Shown in pieces: positions 43,301-54,114 of a stretch of 64,000 bases of DNA (position 1 is its first letter; the number at the start of each line of letters is the position of its first letter). The stretch comes from Leclercia adecarboxylata (GTDB lineage: Bacteria > Pseudomonadota > Gammaproteobacteria > Enterobacterales > Enterobacteriaceae), in the NCBI GenBank assembly GCA_901472455.1, contig LR590464.1, forward strand, positions 2,666,001 through 2,730,000, read 5' to 3'. The notes beneath the pieces were generated by a model. It did no database searches. It was not told the origin of the DNA and was given only the letters and a program-made list of their open reading frames with translations. Made by a program: the position numbers and the translations under genes.

Positions 43301-44892
43301 GATGGCTGACATTCTGCTGCTCGATAATATCGACTCATTTACCTACAACCTGGCGGATCAGCTGCGTGCTAACGGTCACAACGTGGTGATTTACCGTAAC
43401 CATGTCCCGGCCCAGACATTAATCGACCGCCTGGCGACCATGCAAACCCGGTGCTGATGCTCTCCCCGGGCCAGGCGCGCCAAGCGAGGCGGGCTGTATG
43501 CCGGAGCTGTTAACCCGCATGCGCGGCAAGCTGCCCATCATTGGTATCTGTCTGGGCCACCAGGCGATTGTCGAGGCCTACGGTGGTTACGTCGGCCAGG
43601 CGGGCGAGATCCTGCACGGGAAAGCCTCCAGCATTGAGCATGACGGCCAGGCCATGTTTGCCGGGTTGATGAACCCGCTGCCGGTGGCGCGCTATCACTC
43701 GCTGGTGGGCAGCGATATCCCGGCGGGGCTGACCATTAACGCCCATTACAACGGGATGGTGATGGCGGTGCGTCATGACGCTGACCGGGTGTGCGGCATG
43801 CAGTTCCACCCGGAATCCATTCTGACCTCTCAGGGCGCGCGTCTGCTGGAGCAAACGCTCAACTGGGCGCTGCAGAAGCTGGAGCAGACCAACAGCCTGC
43901 AGCCAATTCTGGAAAACTCTATCAGGCGCAGACCCTGAGCCAGCAGGAGAGCCATCAGCTGTTCTCCGCCGTGGTGCGCGGCGAGCTGAAGCCCGAGCAA
44001 CTGGCCGCCGCGCTGGTAAGCATGAAAGTGCGTGGCGAGCAGCCACAGGAGATCGCCGGTGCGGCCACCGCCCTGCTGGAAAACGCCGCCCCGTTCCCGC
44101 GTCCTGATTACCTGTTCGCAGATATCGTCGGGACCGGTGGCGACGGCAGCAACAGTATCAACATCTCCACCGCAAGCGCCTTTGTGGCGGCGGCCTGTGG
44201 GCTGAAGGTAGCGAAACACGGCAACCGCAGCGTCTCCAGCCGTTCCGGCTCCTCGGATCTGCTGGCCGCCTTCGGTATCAATCTGGATATGAATGCAGAG
44301 AAATCCCGTGACGCGCTGGACGAACTGGGCGTCTGCTTCCTGTTCGCGCCGAAATACCACACCGGGTTCCGCCATGCGATGCCGGTGCGTCAACAGCTAA
44401 AAACCCGCACCCTGTTTAACGTACTCGGGCCGCTGATCAACCCGGCGCATCCGCCGCTGGCGCTGATTGGCGTCTACAGCCCGGAGCTGGTGCTGCCGAT
44501 TGCCGAAACCCTGCGCGTGCTCGGATATCAGCGTGCCGCGGTAGTGCACAGCGGTGGGATGGACGAAGTTTCCCTGCATGCGCCAACCCTGGTGGCCGAA
44601 CTGAATAACGGCGAAATCAAAAGCTATCAGCTTGAAGCGGCAGACTTTGGCTTAACGCCCTATCACCAGGCGCAGCTGGCAGGCGGCACCCCGGAAGAAA
44701 CCGTGACATTCTGACGCGCCTGTTACAAGGTAAAGGTGAGCCAGCGCATGAGGCCGCTGTTGCCGCAACGTCGCCATGCTGATGCGTCTGCACGGCGAAG
44801 AAGATCTCCAGATTAATGTGCAAAAAGTGATGGACGTGTTGCGCTCTGGCGCAGCCTACGACCGAGTGACCGCACTTGCGGCAAGAGGGTAA
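43300..44892 (+). CDS. trpD: Bifunctional TrpGD: glutamine amidotransferase / anthranilate phosphoribosyltransferase (indels)
   Basis: Fused TrpG-TrpD as in Enterobacteriaceae, about 531 aa. TrpG half: [20 protein letters not shown], nucleophile Cys in [18 protein letters not shown], His-Glu in [10 protein letters not shown]. TrpD half: [20 protein letters not shown], phosphoribosyl site [20 protein letters not shown] and [16 protein letters not shown]. Indels near 43450, 43480, 43917, 44705 and 44765. Ends TALAARG. Confidence 0.95.
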
Positions 44893-44895
44893 ACA

Positions 44896-46252
44896 ATGCA
44901 GACCGTATTAGCGAAAATCGTTGGCCGATAAGGCCATCTGGGTTGAAGCGCGTAAACAGCAGCAACCGCTCGCCAGCTTCCAGAATGAGGTGGTACCGAG
45001 CAGCCGTCGTTTTTATGACGCCCTGCGGGGCGCGCGCACCGCGTTTATCCTGGAGTGCAAAAAGGCTCCCCGTCGAAAGGGGTGATCCGCGATGATTTCG
45101 ATCCGGCACAGATTGCCGCCATTTATAAGCACCATGCCTCGGCCATTTCGGTGCTGACCGATGAGAAATATTTCCAGGGCAGTTTTGATTTCCTGCCGAT
45201 CGTCAGCGGGATCGCCCCACAGCCGATTTTGTGCAAAGACTTTATTATCGATCCGTATCAAATCTGGCTGGCGCGCTTTTATCAGGCCGATGCCTGCCTG
45301 CTGATGCTCTCGGTGCTGGATGATGAACAGTACCGCCAGCTCGCTGCCGTCGCACACAGCCTGAACATGGGCGTGCTGACCGAGGTGAGCAACGAAGAGG
45401 AGCTGGAGCGCGCCATCGCTCTGGAGGCAAAAGTGGTGGGCATTAATAACCGCGACCTGCGCGATCTCTCTATCGACCTTAACCGCACCCGCCAGTTGGC
45501 GCCGCGTCTGGGGGCAGGCGTGACGGTGATCAGCGAGTCCGGCATTAACAGTTATGCCCAGGTTCGCGAGCTGAGCCACTTCGCTAATGGCTTCCTGATT
45601 GGCTCTGCCATGATGGAGCAGGCAGATCTTAGCGCGGCGGTACGTCGCGTTCTGCTCGGTGAGAATAAGTGTGCGGCCTGACGCGTCCCAGGATGCCGCC
45701 GCGGCAATATGAAGCAGGCGCGATTTACGGCGGGCTGATTTTTGTTGAGTCCTCCCCGCGCAACGTCAGCGAGACCCAGGCGCGCGACGTGATCGCCGCC
45801 GCCCCACTGCAGTACGTGGGCGTGTTCCGCAATGCCGCCATCGAAAAGTGGCGGCCACTGCCGGGGCACTGTCTCTCGCTGCCGTACAGCTGCATGGCAG
45901 CGAGGATCAGGACTATATCAATGCCTTGCGCGAAGTGCTGGAACCCCAGGTGCAAATCTGGAAAGCGCTGAGCGTGGCCGAGATCCTGCCGCCCGCGCAC
46001 GTTGCAGCATATCGATAAATATGTTCTGGATAACGGCCAGGGCGGAACCGGGCAGCGCTTTGACTGGTCGCTACTTGACGGTGAGAAGCTGGATAACGTC
46101 CTGCTTGCGGAGGTTTAAGCCCGGACAACTGCGTTGAAGCCGCTAAAGCGGGCTGCGCAGGTCTCGATTTCAATTCAGGCGTTGAGTCGCAGCCGGGCAT
46201 AAAAGATGCCAGCAAACTGGCTTCGGTGTTCAAAACGCTGCGTGCATATTAA
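44896..46252 (+). CDS. trpC: Bifunctional TrpCF: IGP synthase / PRA isomerase (indels)
   Basis: About 452 aa. The N-terminal TrpC domain ([84 protein letters not shown]) makes indole-3-glycerol phosphate. The C-terminal TrpF domain ([40 protein letters not shown]) isomerises phosphoribosyl anthranilate. Indels near 44924, 45057, 45672, 45850, 46000 and 46105. Ends LRAY at 46252, ten bases before trpB. Confidence 0.94.
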
Positions 46253-46262
46253 GGAAGAGAAG

Positions 46263-47456
46263 ATGACCACATTATTAAACCCTTACTTTGGCGAATTCGG
46301 TGGCATGTATGTGCCGCAGATCCTCATGCCCGCCCTGCGTCAGCTGGAAGAGGCGTTCGTGAGCGCGCAAAAAGATCCGCTCTTCCAGGCTGAATTTACC
46401 GACCTGCTGAAAAACTATGCCGGTCGTCCAACGGCGCTGACCAAATGCCGCAACCTGACCGAGGGCACGAACACCACGCTGTACCTGAAGCGTGAAGATC
46501 TGCTCCACGGCGGCGCGCATAAGACCAACCAGGTGCTGGGTCAGGCGTTGCTGGCAAAACGGATGGGTAAAACCGAAATCATTGCCGAAACCGGCGCCGG
46601 TCAGCACGGCGTGGCCTCGGCGCTGGCCAGCGCCCTGCTCGGCCTGAAATGCCGCATCTATATGGGGGCAAAAGACGTTGAGCGTCAGTCACCGAACGTC
46701 TTCCGTATGCGTCTGATGGGCGCGGAAGTGATCCCGGTGCACAGCGGCTCGGCCACCCTGAAAGATGCCTGTAACGAGGCGCTGCGCGACTGGTCCGGCA
46801 ACTATGAAAATGCCCACTATATGCTGGGCACCGCGGCTGGCCCGCACCCGTTCCCGACCATCGTGCGTGAATTCCAGCGCATGATTGGCGAAGAGACCAA
46901 AGCGCAGATCCTCGAAAAAGAGGGGCGTCTGCCGGATGCGGTGATCGCCTGCGTGGGCGGTGGCTCCAATGCCATCGGCATGTTTGCTGATTTTATTGAT
47001 GACGCCCGCGTGGGGCTGATTGGCGTTGAACCAGCAGGTCACGGGATTGAGACCGGTGAACACGGTGCACCGCTGAAGCATGGTCGCGTTGGCATCTACT
47101 TCGGTATGAAAGCGCCGATGATGCAGACCGACGAAGGGCAGATCGAAGAGTCTTACTCCATTTCTGCCGGGCTGGATTTCCCGTCCGTTGGGCCGCAGCA
47201 CGCACACCTGAATAGTATCGGTCGCGCCGAATACGTGTCGATTACCGATGATGAGGCGCTGGACGCGTTTAAGACCCTGTGTCGCAAAGAGGGGATCATC
47301 CCGGCGCTGGAGTCTTCTCACGCACTGGCCCATGCCCTGAAAATGATTAAAGACAACCCGGAAAAAGAGCAGCTGCTGGTGGTGAACCTTTCCGGTCGCG
47401 GTGATAAAGACATCTTCACCGTTCACGATATTCTGAAAGCACGAGGGGAAATTTGA
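46263..47456 (+). CDS. trpB: Tryptophan synthase beta chain
   Basis: 397 aa, intact, starting [20 protein letters not shown]. The PLP lysine is in [17 protein letters not shown] (Lys87). The phosphate-binding loop is [15 protein letters not shown], and the catalytic Glu region is [16 protein letters not shown]. Condenses indole and serine. Its stop TGA shares a base with the trpA ATG. Confidence 0.97.
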   Translation: MTTLLNPYFGEFGGMYVPQILMPALRQLEEAFVSAQKDPLFQAEFTDLLKNYAGRPTALTKCRNLTEGTNTTLYLKREDLLHGGAHKTNQVLGQALLAKRMGKTEIIAETGAGQHGVASALASALLGLKCRIYMGAKDVERQSPNVFRMRLMGAEVIPVHSGSATLKDACNEALRDWSGNYENAHYMLGTAAGPHPFPTIVREFQRMIGEETKAQILEKEGRLPDAVIACVGGGSNAIGMFADFIDDARVGLIGVEPAGHGIETGEHGAPLKHGRVGIYFGMKAPMMQTDEGQIEESYSISAGLDFPSVGPQHAHLNSIGRAEYVSITDDEALDAFKTLCRKEGIIPALESSHALAHALKMIKDNPEKEQLLVVNLSGRGDKDIFTVHDILKARGEI

Positions 47457-48265
47457 TGGAACGTTACGATAACGTGTTTGCTGAGCTGAAAGCCCGCAAG
47501 GAAGGCGCCTTTGTTCCCTTTGTTACACTGGGAGATCCGTCTCCAGAGCAGTCGCTGAAAATCATCGACACGTTGATTGAAGCGGGTGCCGATGCGCTGG
47601 AGTTGGGCATTCCCTTCTCCGATCCGCTGGCTGACGGCCCGACCATCCAGGCTGCCACCCTGCGCGCTTTTGCGGCAGGCGTGACCCCGTCCCAGTGCTT
47701 TGAGATGCTGGCGACCATTCGCCAGAAATACCCGACTATCCCCATCGGCCTGCTGATGTACGCCAACCTGGTCTTCAACCGCGGCATCGACGAGTTCTAC
47801 GCCGAATGCGCGCGCGTGGGAGTCGATTCGGTGCTGGTGGCAGATGTGCCGGTAGAGGAGTCAGCCCCGTTCCGTCAGGCGGCGATGCGTCATAACGTCG
47901 CGCCGATCTTTATCTGTCCGCCGAACGCCGACGATGAACTGTTGCGCCAGATCGCCTCTCACGGCCGCGGGTATACCTATCTGCTGTCCCGTGCCGGGGT
48001 AACAGGTGCAGAGAACAAAGCGGCCCTGCCCCTGCATCATCTGGTGGAAAAGCTGGCAGAGTACAATGCTGCCCCGCCGCTGCAGGGCTTTGGTATCTCG
48101 GCCCCTGAGCAGGTCTCTGCGGCGCTGGGTGCCGGCGCGGCGGGGGCCATTTCCGGTTCGGCAATCGTGAAAATCATCGAAAATAACGTCAATACACCTG
48201 AGAAAATGCTGAGCGAGCTGAAAAGCTTCGCCAGCGCCATGAAAGCGGCGACCCGTCCACAATAA
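47456..48265 (+). CDS. trpA: Tryptophan synthase alpha chain
   Basis: 269 aa TIM barrel, intact: [20 protein letters not shown]. Catalytic Glu49 in [17 protein letters not shown] (with Asp60). Active-site loop and phosphate contacts are in [12 protein letters not shown] and [10 protein letters not shown]. Cleaves indole-3-glycerol phosphate and channels indole to TrpB. Confidence 0.97.
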   Translation: MERYDNVFAELKARKEGAFVPFVTLGDPSPEQSLKIIDTLIEAGADALELGIPFSDPLADGPTIQAATLRAFAAGVTPSQCFEMLATIRQKYPTIPIGLLMYANLVFNRGIDEFYAECARVGVDSVLVADVPVEESAPFRQAAMRHNVAPIFICPPNADDELLRQIASHGRGYTYLLSRAGVTGAENKAALPLHHLVEKLAEYNAAPPLQGFGISAPEQVSAALGAGAAGAISGSAIVKIIENNVNTPEKMLSELKSFASAMKAATRPQ

Positions 48266-48272
48266 CCGAACC

Positions 48273-48295
48273 GCCGTCTGGTTTTGCCAGACGGC
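48273..48295 (+). terminator. Hairpin after trpA
   Basis: Perfect 9-bp stem GCCGTCTGG / CCAGACGGC with loop TTTTG, seven bases after the trpA stop. The T run is weak, so Rho may complete termination. Confidence 0.7.
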
Positions 48296-48421
48296 GTTCC
48301 GCATAAATTGATCCTGTCGTGCTTTCCTGCATTTAACCCTTTTCAAATATGTTTCCCGGCGTATTATCCCCTCCTCTAATAAGGCTTCCTCCTTAAACCT
48401 TCTGAGTTCAGAGGCTTAACT

Positions 48422-49634
48422 ATGTCATGGCAACACTTTAAACAGACTTATTTAATTAAGTTCTGGTCCCCCGTTCCTGCGGTCATTGCGGCAGGCATCC
48501 TCTCCACCTATTACTTTGGCATCACCGGTACCTTCTGGGCCGTTACCGGCGAATTCACCCGCTGGGGCGGACAGTTACTGCAACTGGCAGGTGTTCATAC
48601 CGAAGAGTGGGGCTACTTTAAACTGATCCACCTTGAAGGCACCCCGCTCACCCGTATCGACGGCATGATGATCATCGGCATGTTCGGGGGCTGTTTCGCC
48701 GCCGCGCTGTGGGCCAACAACGTTAAACTGCGTATGCCGCACAGCCGGATCCGCATTGCTCAGGCGGTTGTCGGCGGCATTATTGCCGGATTTGGCGCGC
48801 GTCTGGCGATGGGGTGTAACCTGGCCGCCTTCTTTACCGGGATCCCCCAGTTCTCTCTGCACGCCTGGTTCTTCGCTCTGGCCACCGCCGTCGGCTCATA
48901 CTTTGGCGCACGCTTCACGCTACTGCCGCTGTTCCGTATTCCGGTCAAAATACAAAAAGTGAGTGCCGCTTCGCCGTTGACCCAGAAGCCGGATCAGGCG
49001 CGTCGCCGCTTTCGTCCTGGGAATGCTGGTGTTCTTCGGGATGCTGGCCTGGGCGCTCTGTACCGCGCTGAATCAGCCTAAACTTGGTCTGGCAATGCTG
49101 TTCGGCGTCGGCTTTGGCCTGTTGATCGAGCGGGCGCAGATCTGCTTTACCTCGGCGTTTCGCGACATGTGGATCACCGGGCGCACCATGATGGCCAAAG
49201 CGATCATCGCCGGAATGGCAGTGAGCGCCATCGGTATTTTCAGCTACGTTCAACTGGGCGTGGCGCCCAAAATCATGTGGGCAGGTCCAAACGCCATTAT
49301 CGGCGGGCTGCTGTTTGGCTTTGGGATCGTGCTGGCAGGCGGCTGCGAAACGGGCTGGATGTACCGCGCGGTGGAAGGCCAGGTGCACTACTGGTGGGTG
49401 GGCCTGGGTAACGTGATTGGTTCCACCCTGCTGGCTTTCTACTGGGATGATTTCGCGCCTGCGCTGGCTACCAACTGGGACAAAGTCAATCTTCTGAACA
49501 CCTTTGGTCCGCTGGGCGGGCTGCTGGTGACCTATCTTTTGTTGTTGATCGCCTTTTTACTGGTGCTGGCGCAGGAGAAACGCTTCTTCCGTCGTGCTGC
49601 CGTCAAAACTGAACTTCGTGAGGATGTCGCATGA
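48422..49634 (+). CDS. yedE: YedE/YeeE-family membrane transporter (one indel)
   Basis: About 401 aa inner-membrane protein with ten or so helices, in the family that includes thiosulfate transporters and selenium-linked YedE/FdhT. Starts MSWQHFKQTYLIKFWSPVPA. Two internally related halves carry the conserved Cys motifs ARLAMGCNLAAFFTGI and VLAGGCETGWMYRAVEGQ, plus IERAQICFTSAFRDM. An extra T at about 49012 breaks the frame between QARRR and FVLGMLVFFGML. Overlaps yedF by 4 bases. Confidence 0.92.
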
Positions 49635-49864
49635 AAGAGATCGTTCCTGACTACCGCCTCGATATGATGGGTGAGCCTTGCCCCTACCCGGCTGTCGCGA
49701 CCCTTGAAGCGATGCCGCAGCTGAAAAAAGGTGAGATCCTTGAGGTGGTGAGCGACTGTCCCCAATCCATCAACAATATCCCGCTGGATGCCAAAAATCA
49801 TGGCTACACCGTGCTGGATATTCAACAGGATGGACCGACGATCCGCTATCTCATCCAGAAATAA
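49631..49864 (+). CDS. yedF: TusA-family sulfur carrier YedF
   Basis: 77 aa, nearly identical to E. coli YedF: MKEIVPDYRLDMMGEPCPYP with the conserved Cys17-Pro-x-Pro sulfur-carrier site, ending GPTIRYLIQK. Coupled to yedE by ATGA; such pairs are thought to hand imported sulfur or selenium species to the carrier. In E. coli this pair is far away, near 43 min. Confidence 0.95.
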   Translation: MKEIVPDYRLDMMGEPCPYPAVATLEAMPQLKKGEILEVVSDCPQSINNIPLDAKNHGYTVLDIQQDGPTIRYLIQK

Positions 49865-49869
49865 TGACC

Positions 49870-49894
49870 GGGTGGCGACAGGCCACCCTTTTTT
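49870..49894 (+). terminator. yedEF terminator
   Basis: Stem GGGTGGC / GCCACCC with loop GACAG and six T, six bases after the yedF stop. Confidence 0.88.
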
Positions 49895-49896
49895 AT

Positions 49897-49910
49897 CCCC
49901 CCCCCCCCCC
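49897..49910. repeat. Run of 14 C
   Basis: Fourteen consecutive C just after the yedEF terminator, the longest single-base run in the window. Either a variable simple repeat or a base-calling artefact; intergenic, 118 bases before the next start codon. Confidence 0.9.
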
Positions 49911-50028
49911 GCTAATACCCGCCTATTTAGATTTGACTGATACCGTAGGGTCTTAAGTATTAATCTCATTTTCTTCAGGATATCCCCATTGAGTCTATGC
50001 TTAACATTGACTACAAAAGGAGAACGTT

Positions 50029-50301
50029 ATGTCAGACCAAAATCTTGATAATGATGCACAATATGCTGGTGAAAAAGCGAAGAACAAGCTGGATGAGGCG
50101 GCTGGTGCTGCGCAGCAGCAGTTTGGTGAATTTGTTGATTCGCCAAAACATCAGTTAAAAGGTGCCGGGCGCAAATATGCCGCGCAGGCAAGTGACGTAG
50201 TGACTGATGTTACCGATGCAGTGAAAAATAATCCCCTTACCGGCCTGATTGCCGCAGGCGCAGTAGGTATTGTCCTCGGCCTGTTGCTGGGTCGTAGATA
50301 A
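50029..50301 (+). CDS. ElaB/YqjD-like tail-anchored small protein
   Basis: 90 aa. A charged helical N-terminal part (MSDQNLDNDAQYAGEKAKNK, LDEAAGAAQQQFGEF) is followed by GLIAAGAVGIVLGLLLGRR. This glycine-rich C-terminal membrane anchor ending in two Arg is typical of the ElaB/YqjD (DUF883) ribosome-associated inner-membrane proteins, which are induced in stationary phase. Strong Shine-Dalgarno AAAGGAG. Not present at this place in E. coli, where yciGFE lie. Confidence 0.7.
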   Translation: MSDQNLDNDAQYAGEKAKNKLDEAAGAAQQQFGEFVDSPKHQLKGAGRKYAAQASDVVTDVTDAVKNNPLTGLIAAGAVGIVLGLLLGRR

Positions 50302-50303
50302 AT

Positions 50304-50329
50304 AAAAAAGGCCCTTCGGGGCCTTTTTT
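50304..50329. terminator. Bidirectional terminator before ompW
   Basis: AAAAAAGGCCC ttc GGGGCCTTTTTT, between the convergent small gene and ompW. Confidence 0.88.
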
Positions 50330-50332
50330 ACG

Positions 50333-50975
50333 TCAGAAGCGATATCCCGCCGAGAAACATAAACACCCACGGATCCAGACGGGTATTGATATTTTGCTGC
50401 TGATCCCCCGCCTTAAAGCGCACTTCGGTGTCGATATCCATGTACCAGACCGACATGTTAATCAACCAGTCGCGGTTGATGAGATAATCCAGGCCCGCCT
50501 GCCCCGCCATGCCCCATGAATCTTTCAGACTCAGATCGGAAAGGCCCGCGGCTTTACCGGTGTCGTTTAAACTTTTTCGTCAAAGAAGGTGGTGTAGTTA
50601 TTGACCCCGGCCCCCACATAGGGGGCGCACTTTGCTGCTGGCGTCACCGAAATACCACTGGGCCATCAACGTGGGCGGCAGATGATGAAACCGTGGCGAT
50701 GTCCCCGGTTGGGCCAGTCCCGACCTTGTGACGAAACGGCGTGGCTGCCAGCAATTCAACGCCAACGTTGTCGGTGGGCCATCCAGGTAAAGGTCATTCC
50801 GGCCTGGGTATTGTTACTGACGTTGAATCCGCCCAGGGCCCAGAACATTATCCGAGCCTTCCGTAGGACGTACCGTGGCAGATCCCAGGCGGAAAAAGAA
50901 CTCACCGGCTTCGTGTGCAACGGCTCCGCCGGAAAACGTACCCAGAATCAGCGCTGCTATCACTGCTTTTTTCAT
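50333..50975 (-). CDS. ompW: Outer membrane protein OmpW (several indels)
   Basis: About 212 aa eight-stranded beta barrel with a hydrophobic channel. The signal peptide starts MKKAVIAALILGTF and HEAGEFFFRLGSATVRPTEG follows. The C-terminal strands are DYLINRDWLINMSVWYMDID and LDPWVFMFSAGYRF, ending in Phe as outer-membrane barrels do. Frame changes near 50850, 50780, 50750, 50690, 50630, 50570, 50510 and 50361 (extra T). Placed next to yciC as in E. coli. Confidence 0.9.
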
Positions 50976-51319
50976 ATCCACTCCCTCGTTTATGGTTTTA
51001 TTCGAGAACGGAATATACCTACAAATGATTAATAAGTGATCTCGCCGGGATCACATTAAATTCAGCAATTTAACATTCATTGATCTAAATTAATTTTTTT
51101 AACCGTAGGCAAAAATTGGTAGTCGGTGTCTGGATCAATTTCGCGCTTTCGGACAAATAAAGCGCAGGCGGGAAAACACCCCGCGCAAAATTCCAGCGAC
51201 GCATTACGGGGCGCTTTACAAAGATATGCTTTTCCATACAACCCTTGATACTGCCACCGGGCAGTTATCCAGGGTACAATTGCCCGCTAATTAACACCTG
51301 CAATACTCAAGGAGAGTGC
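50976..51319. promoter_or_regulatory. ompW-yciC divergent region with FNR-like site
   Basis: 344 bases without a gene. TTGAT ctaa ATTAA (51080-51093) matches the FNR consensus TTGATnnnnATCAA at all but one fixed position and sits about 105 bases before the ompW ATG. E. coli ompW is FNR-activated, which makes a functional site plausible. The rest holds the yciC promoter, not resolved. Confidence 0.55.
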
Positions 51320-52065
51320 ATGTCTATCACGGCGAAGTCTGTCTACCGTGACACGGGGAATTTCTTCCGCAATCAGTTCATTACCTTTTTACTGTTCGCC
51401 TTGTTGTGCGCATTAATCACGGTGGTACTTGGTCATGCCTTTTCGCCGAGTGAGGAGCAAATTGCCAGCCTGAGTCAAGGCGATCAGATCGCCAGCAGCG
51501 TCGGGCTGTTTGAGATGGTGCAAAATATGACCCCAGAGCAACAGCAGATCCTGTTGCGTGCCTCTGCGGCCACCACCTTCTCAGGATTGATCGGCAATGC
51601 CATTCTGGCAGGTGGCGTACTGTTAATGATCCAGCTGGTGTCTGCCGGGCACCGCGTCAGCGCCCTGCGGGCGATTGGTGCCAGCGCGCCGCTGCTGCCG
51701 AAACTGTTTTATCCTGATCTTTTTGACAACCATGCTGGTGCAATTGGGGATTATGCTGGTTGTGGTGCCGGGCGTGCTGTTAGCGATTGTGCTCGCCTTC
51801 GCGCCGATTATGGTGGTGCAGGACCGAATGGGCATTTTTGTCGCCATGCGTAGCAGCATCCGACTGGCATGGTCTAATATGCGTCTGGTTGCCCCGGCGG
51901 TAATGAGCTGGCTGCTGGCTAAGACCTTGCTGCTGCTGTTTGGCCCCGAACCTGTCCGTGCTGACCCCGAACGTCGGTGCCGTGGTGGCCAATACGGTTA
52001 GCAATCTGATCTCAGCGGTATTACTGGTCTATTTGTTCCGCCTGTATACCTTAATTCGCCAGTAA
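51320..52065 (+). CDS. yciC: Inner membrane protein YciC, UPF0259 (two indels)
   Basis: About 247 aa multi-helix membrane protein of unknown function. It starts [20 protein letters not shown] after AAGGAGAG. Helices [20 protein letters not shown] and [20 protein letters not shown]; conserved [39 protein letters not shown]. The frame breaks near 51718 (extra T) and about 51945; it ends [10 protein letters not shown]. Followed by yciB and yciA. Confidence 0.9.
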
Positions 52066-52121
52066 TTTTCCTGATGGCTCCGGCGCCACGCCCGGGCCAT
52101 CGCAGATGATGGAATCGAAGA

Positions 52122-52661
52122 ATGAAGCAGTTTCTTGATTTTTTACCCCTGGTTGTCTTTTTTGCCTTCTACAAGCTGTATGACATCTACGCGGCAACCA
52201 CCGCTTTGATCGTTGCCACCGCAGTGGTGCTGATCTACAGCTGGGTGCGCTACCGCAAGGTCGAAAAGATGGCCTTAATTACCTTCGTGCTGGTGGCCTT
52301 TTTTGGCGGGTTGACCGTCTTCTTCCACAACGATGAGTTCATCAAATGGAAAGTGACCGTCATCTACGTGCTGTTTGCCGGTGCCCTGCTGTTCAGCCAG
52401 TGGGTCATGAAAAAGCCCCTTATTCAGCGCATGCTGGGTAAAGAGCTGGCCCTGCCGCAGAGCGTCTGGTCGCGTCTGAATATCGCCTGGGCAGTGTTCT
52501 TTATTCTCTGTGGCCTGGCGAATATCTATATCGCCTTCTGGCTGCCGCAGAATATCTGGGTCAACTTCAAAGTGTTTGGTCTGACCGCGTTAACGCTGAT
52601 CTTTACCCTCCTGAGCGGTGTCTATATCTACCGCCATATGCCGCAAGACGATAAGCATTGA
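52122..52661 (+). CDS. yciB: Septation protein A homologue YciB
   Basis: 179 aa intact inner-membrane protein with five helices, required for normal division and envelope synthesis in relatives. [40 protein letters not shown], and the end [14 protein letters not shown]. Confidence 0.95.
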   Translation: MKQFLDFLPLVVFFAFYKLYDIYAATTALIVATAVVLIYSWVRYRKVEKMALITFVLVAFFGGLTVFFHNDEFIKWKVTVIYVLFAGALLFSQWVMKKPLIQRMLGKELALPQSVWSRLNIAWAVFFILCGLANIYIAFWLPQNIWVNFKVFGLTALTLIFTLLSGVYIYRHMPQDDKH

Positions 52662-52717
52662 ATCCACCGGCCAGCGCACATCCCGCGCTGGCCACTTCGT
52701 TATAAGCTGAGAAAATA

Positions 52718-53113
52718 ATGACAACACAAGACGCCCCGCAGGGCGAACTGGTCTTACGTACGCTGGCAATGCCTGCCGATACCAATGCGAACGGTGACAT
52801 TTTTGGCGGCTGGCTGATGTCGCAAATGGATATGGGTGGGGCCATCCTCGCCAAAGAAATTGCTCAGGGCCCGCGTGGTGACGGTCCGGGTCGACGGCAT
52901 GACTTTTCTGCGCCCTGTCGCGGTTGGGGACGTGGTGTGCTGCTACGCGCGATGCGTAAAGCGTGGGAATACCTCGGTGTCGATCAACATCGAAGTGTGG
53001 GTAAAAAAGGTCTCCTCTGAGCCTATCGGCCAGCGTTACAAAGCGACCGAAGCGCTGTTTATCTATGTCGCGGTGGATAACGACGGAAACCACGTCCATT
53101 GCCTCAGGCCTGA
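52718..53113 (+). CDS. yciA: Acyl-CoA thioesterase YciA (indels)
   Basis: About 132 aa hotdog-fold hydrolase with broad acyl-CoA range. The active-site motif NANGDIFGGWLMSQMDMGGA (with the catalytic Asp) is intact. The frame slips near 52870 before RVVTVRVDGMTFLRPVAVGD, and a lost A near 53089 gives the wrong tail; the corrected end is GKPRPLPQA with TGA at 53111-53113. Confidence 0.93.
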
Positions 53114-53123
53114 CATTCAGGCC

Positions 53124-53152
53124 AAAAAAAGCCTCCATCTGGAGGCTTTTTT
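53124..53152. terminator. Bidirectional terminator yciA / tonB
   Basis: AAAAAAAGCCTCC atct GGAGGCTTTTTT between convergent genes. Confidence 0.9.
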
Positions 53153-53155
53153 ATT

Positions 53156-53890
53156 TTATTCCATCTGTGCCCCGCCGTTGAGGCGGAAGACGATATTCAC
53201 GATCAGCCCGCGGCCTGGCTTACCGGGTTCGTAACGCCATTTGCGCATTGCGGTTTTCACGTCCCGCTCAAACATATTCGATGGCTGCGCGGAAAGGATT
53301 TCGACATTATCCACCCGTCCGTCTGCGGTCACGTCAAACTTCACGCGAACACGCCCTTCGATGCGTAATGCCTGCGCACGCGCCGGGTAGACCGGCTGGT
53401 TACGGCTCAGCGCACGTGGGCCGGAAGGGGCCGTCACAACGGGCTTCGCGGTGGCCGGGGACGAGTTCATCACCGGGCGAGCCGGGGCCGCTCTCTCAAC
53501 CGGCTGGGTGGTGCGAGGCTCGACCGGGCGCTCTTGACGCTTCGGACGCTCTTCCACTTTTTTCTCCGGTTTTGGTTTCGGCTTCGGTTTTGGCTTAGGC
53601 TTCGCTCCGGTTTATGGATCACCACAGGCGCTTCTTTAGGGGGTTCAGGAACGATTTCTGGTTCCGGTTCCGGCTCGGTTCTGCAACAGGCTCTGGTTCT
53701 GTGGTGGCGCAACCTGTACAGGCTCCAGCTCTGCAGGCGTTACCATGGTCACAGAAATCGGCTGCGCGGCGCTGGCATTTCAATAACCTGATGTACCGAT
53801 GGTGTAAAGCAGACCCGCCACGACGGCTCCATGAATTCCGACAGACAACAGCGTCGGCCAGGGAAAGCGGCGAGGGAGTTCAAGGGTCAT
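53156..53890 (-). CDS. tonB: TonB energy transducer (indels in the Pro-rich linker)
   Basis: Couples the ExbBD proton-driven complex to outer-membrane receptors for siderophores and B12. It starts [20 protein letters not shown] (alternative ATG 53899), with a signal anchor containing the conserved SxxxH ([15 protein letters not shown]). Glu-Pro repeats then Lys-Pro repeats span the periplasm ([20 protein letters not shown]). The C-terminal domain [20 protein letters not shown] and [20 protein letters not shown] binds TonB boxes. Frame changes near 53815, 53685 and 53609. Confidence 0.94.
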
Positions 53891-53938
53891 TGAAGTCATA
53901 ATCGTTTCAGTTAAAAAGCCAAGCCCTGATTTTTAAAT

Positions 53939-53957
53939 GCAAATAGCAATCATATTC
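53939..53957 (-). promoter_or_regulatory. Predicted Fur box upstream of tonB
   Basis: The minus strand GAATATGATTGCTATTTGC is a loose match to the 19-bp Fur consensus (11 of 19 positions) and sits 49 bases before the tonB ATG. I recall a very similar sequence at the E. coli tonB promoter, which is Fur-repressed. Confidence 0.6.
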
Positions 53958-54114
53958 AATAAGGCAGTTACACTTCGCCCGAATTAACCGTCCAACAGGC
54001 GAAAAAAAAGGCACGTAGTGAGCAGGGTTTTAACAATGTCGCTATCTTTGCATTGCAGTCCCCTGCACTTTCACATAACGTAATTCCTACTTTTATTGGC
54101 TAAGGAGCTTTGCC

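Noticed and set aside
46689..47426. 245-codon minus-strand ORF opposite trpB
   Set aside because: Codon-bias shadow of an intact, highly conserved trpB.
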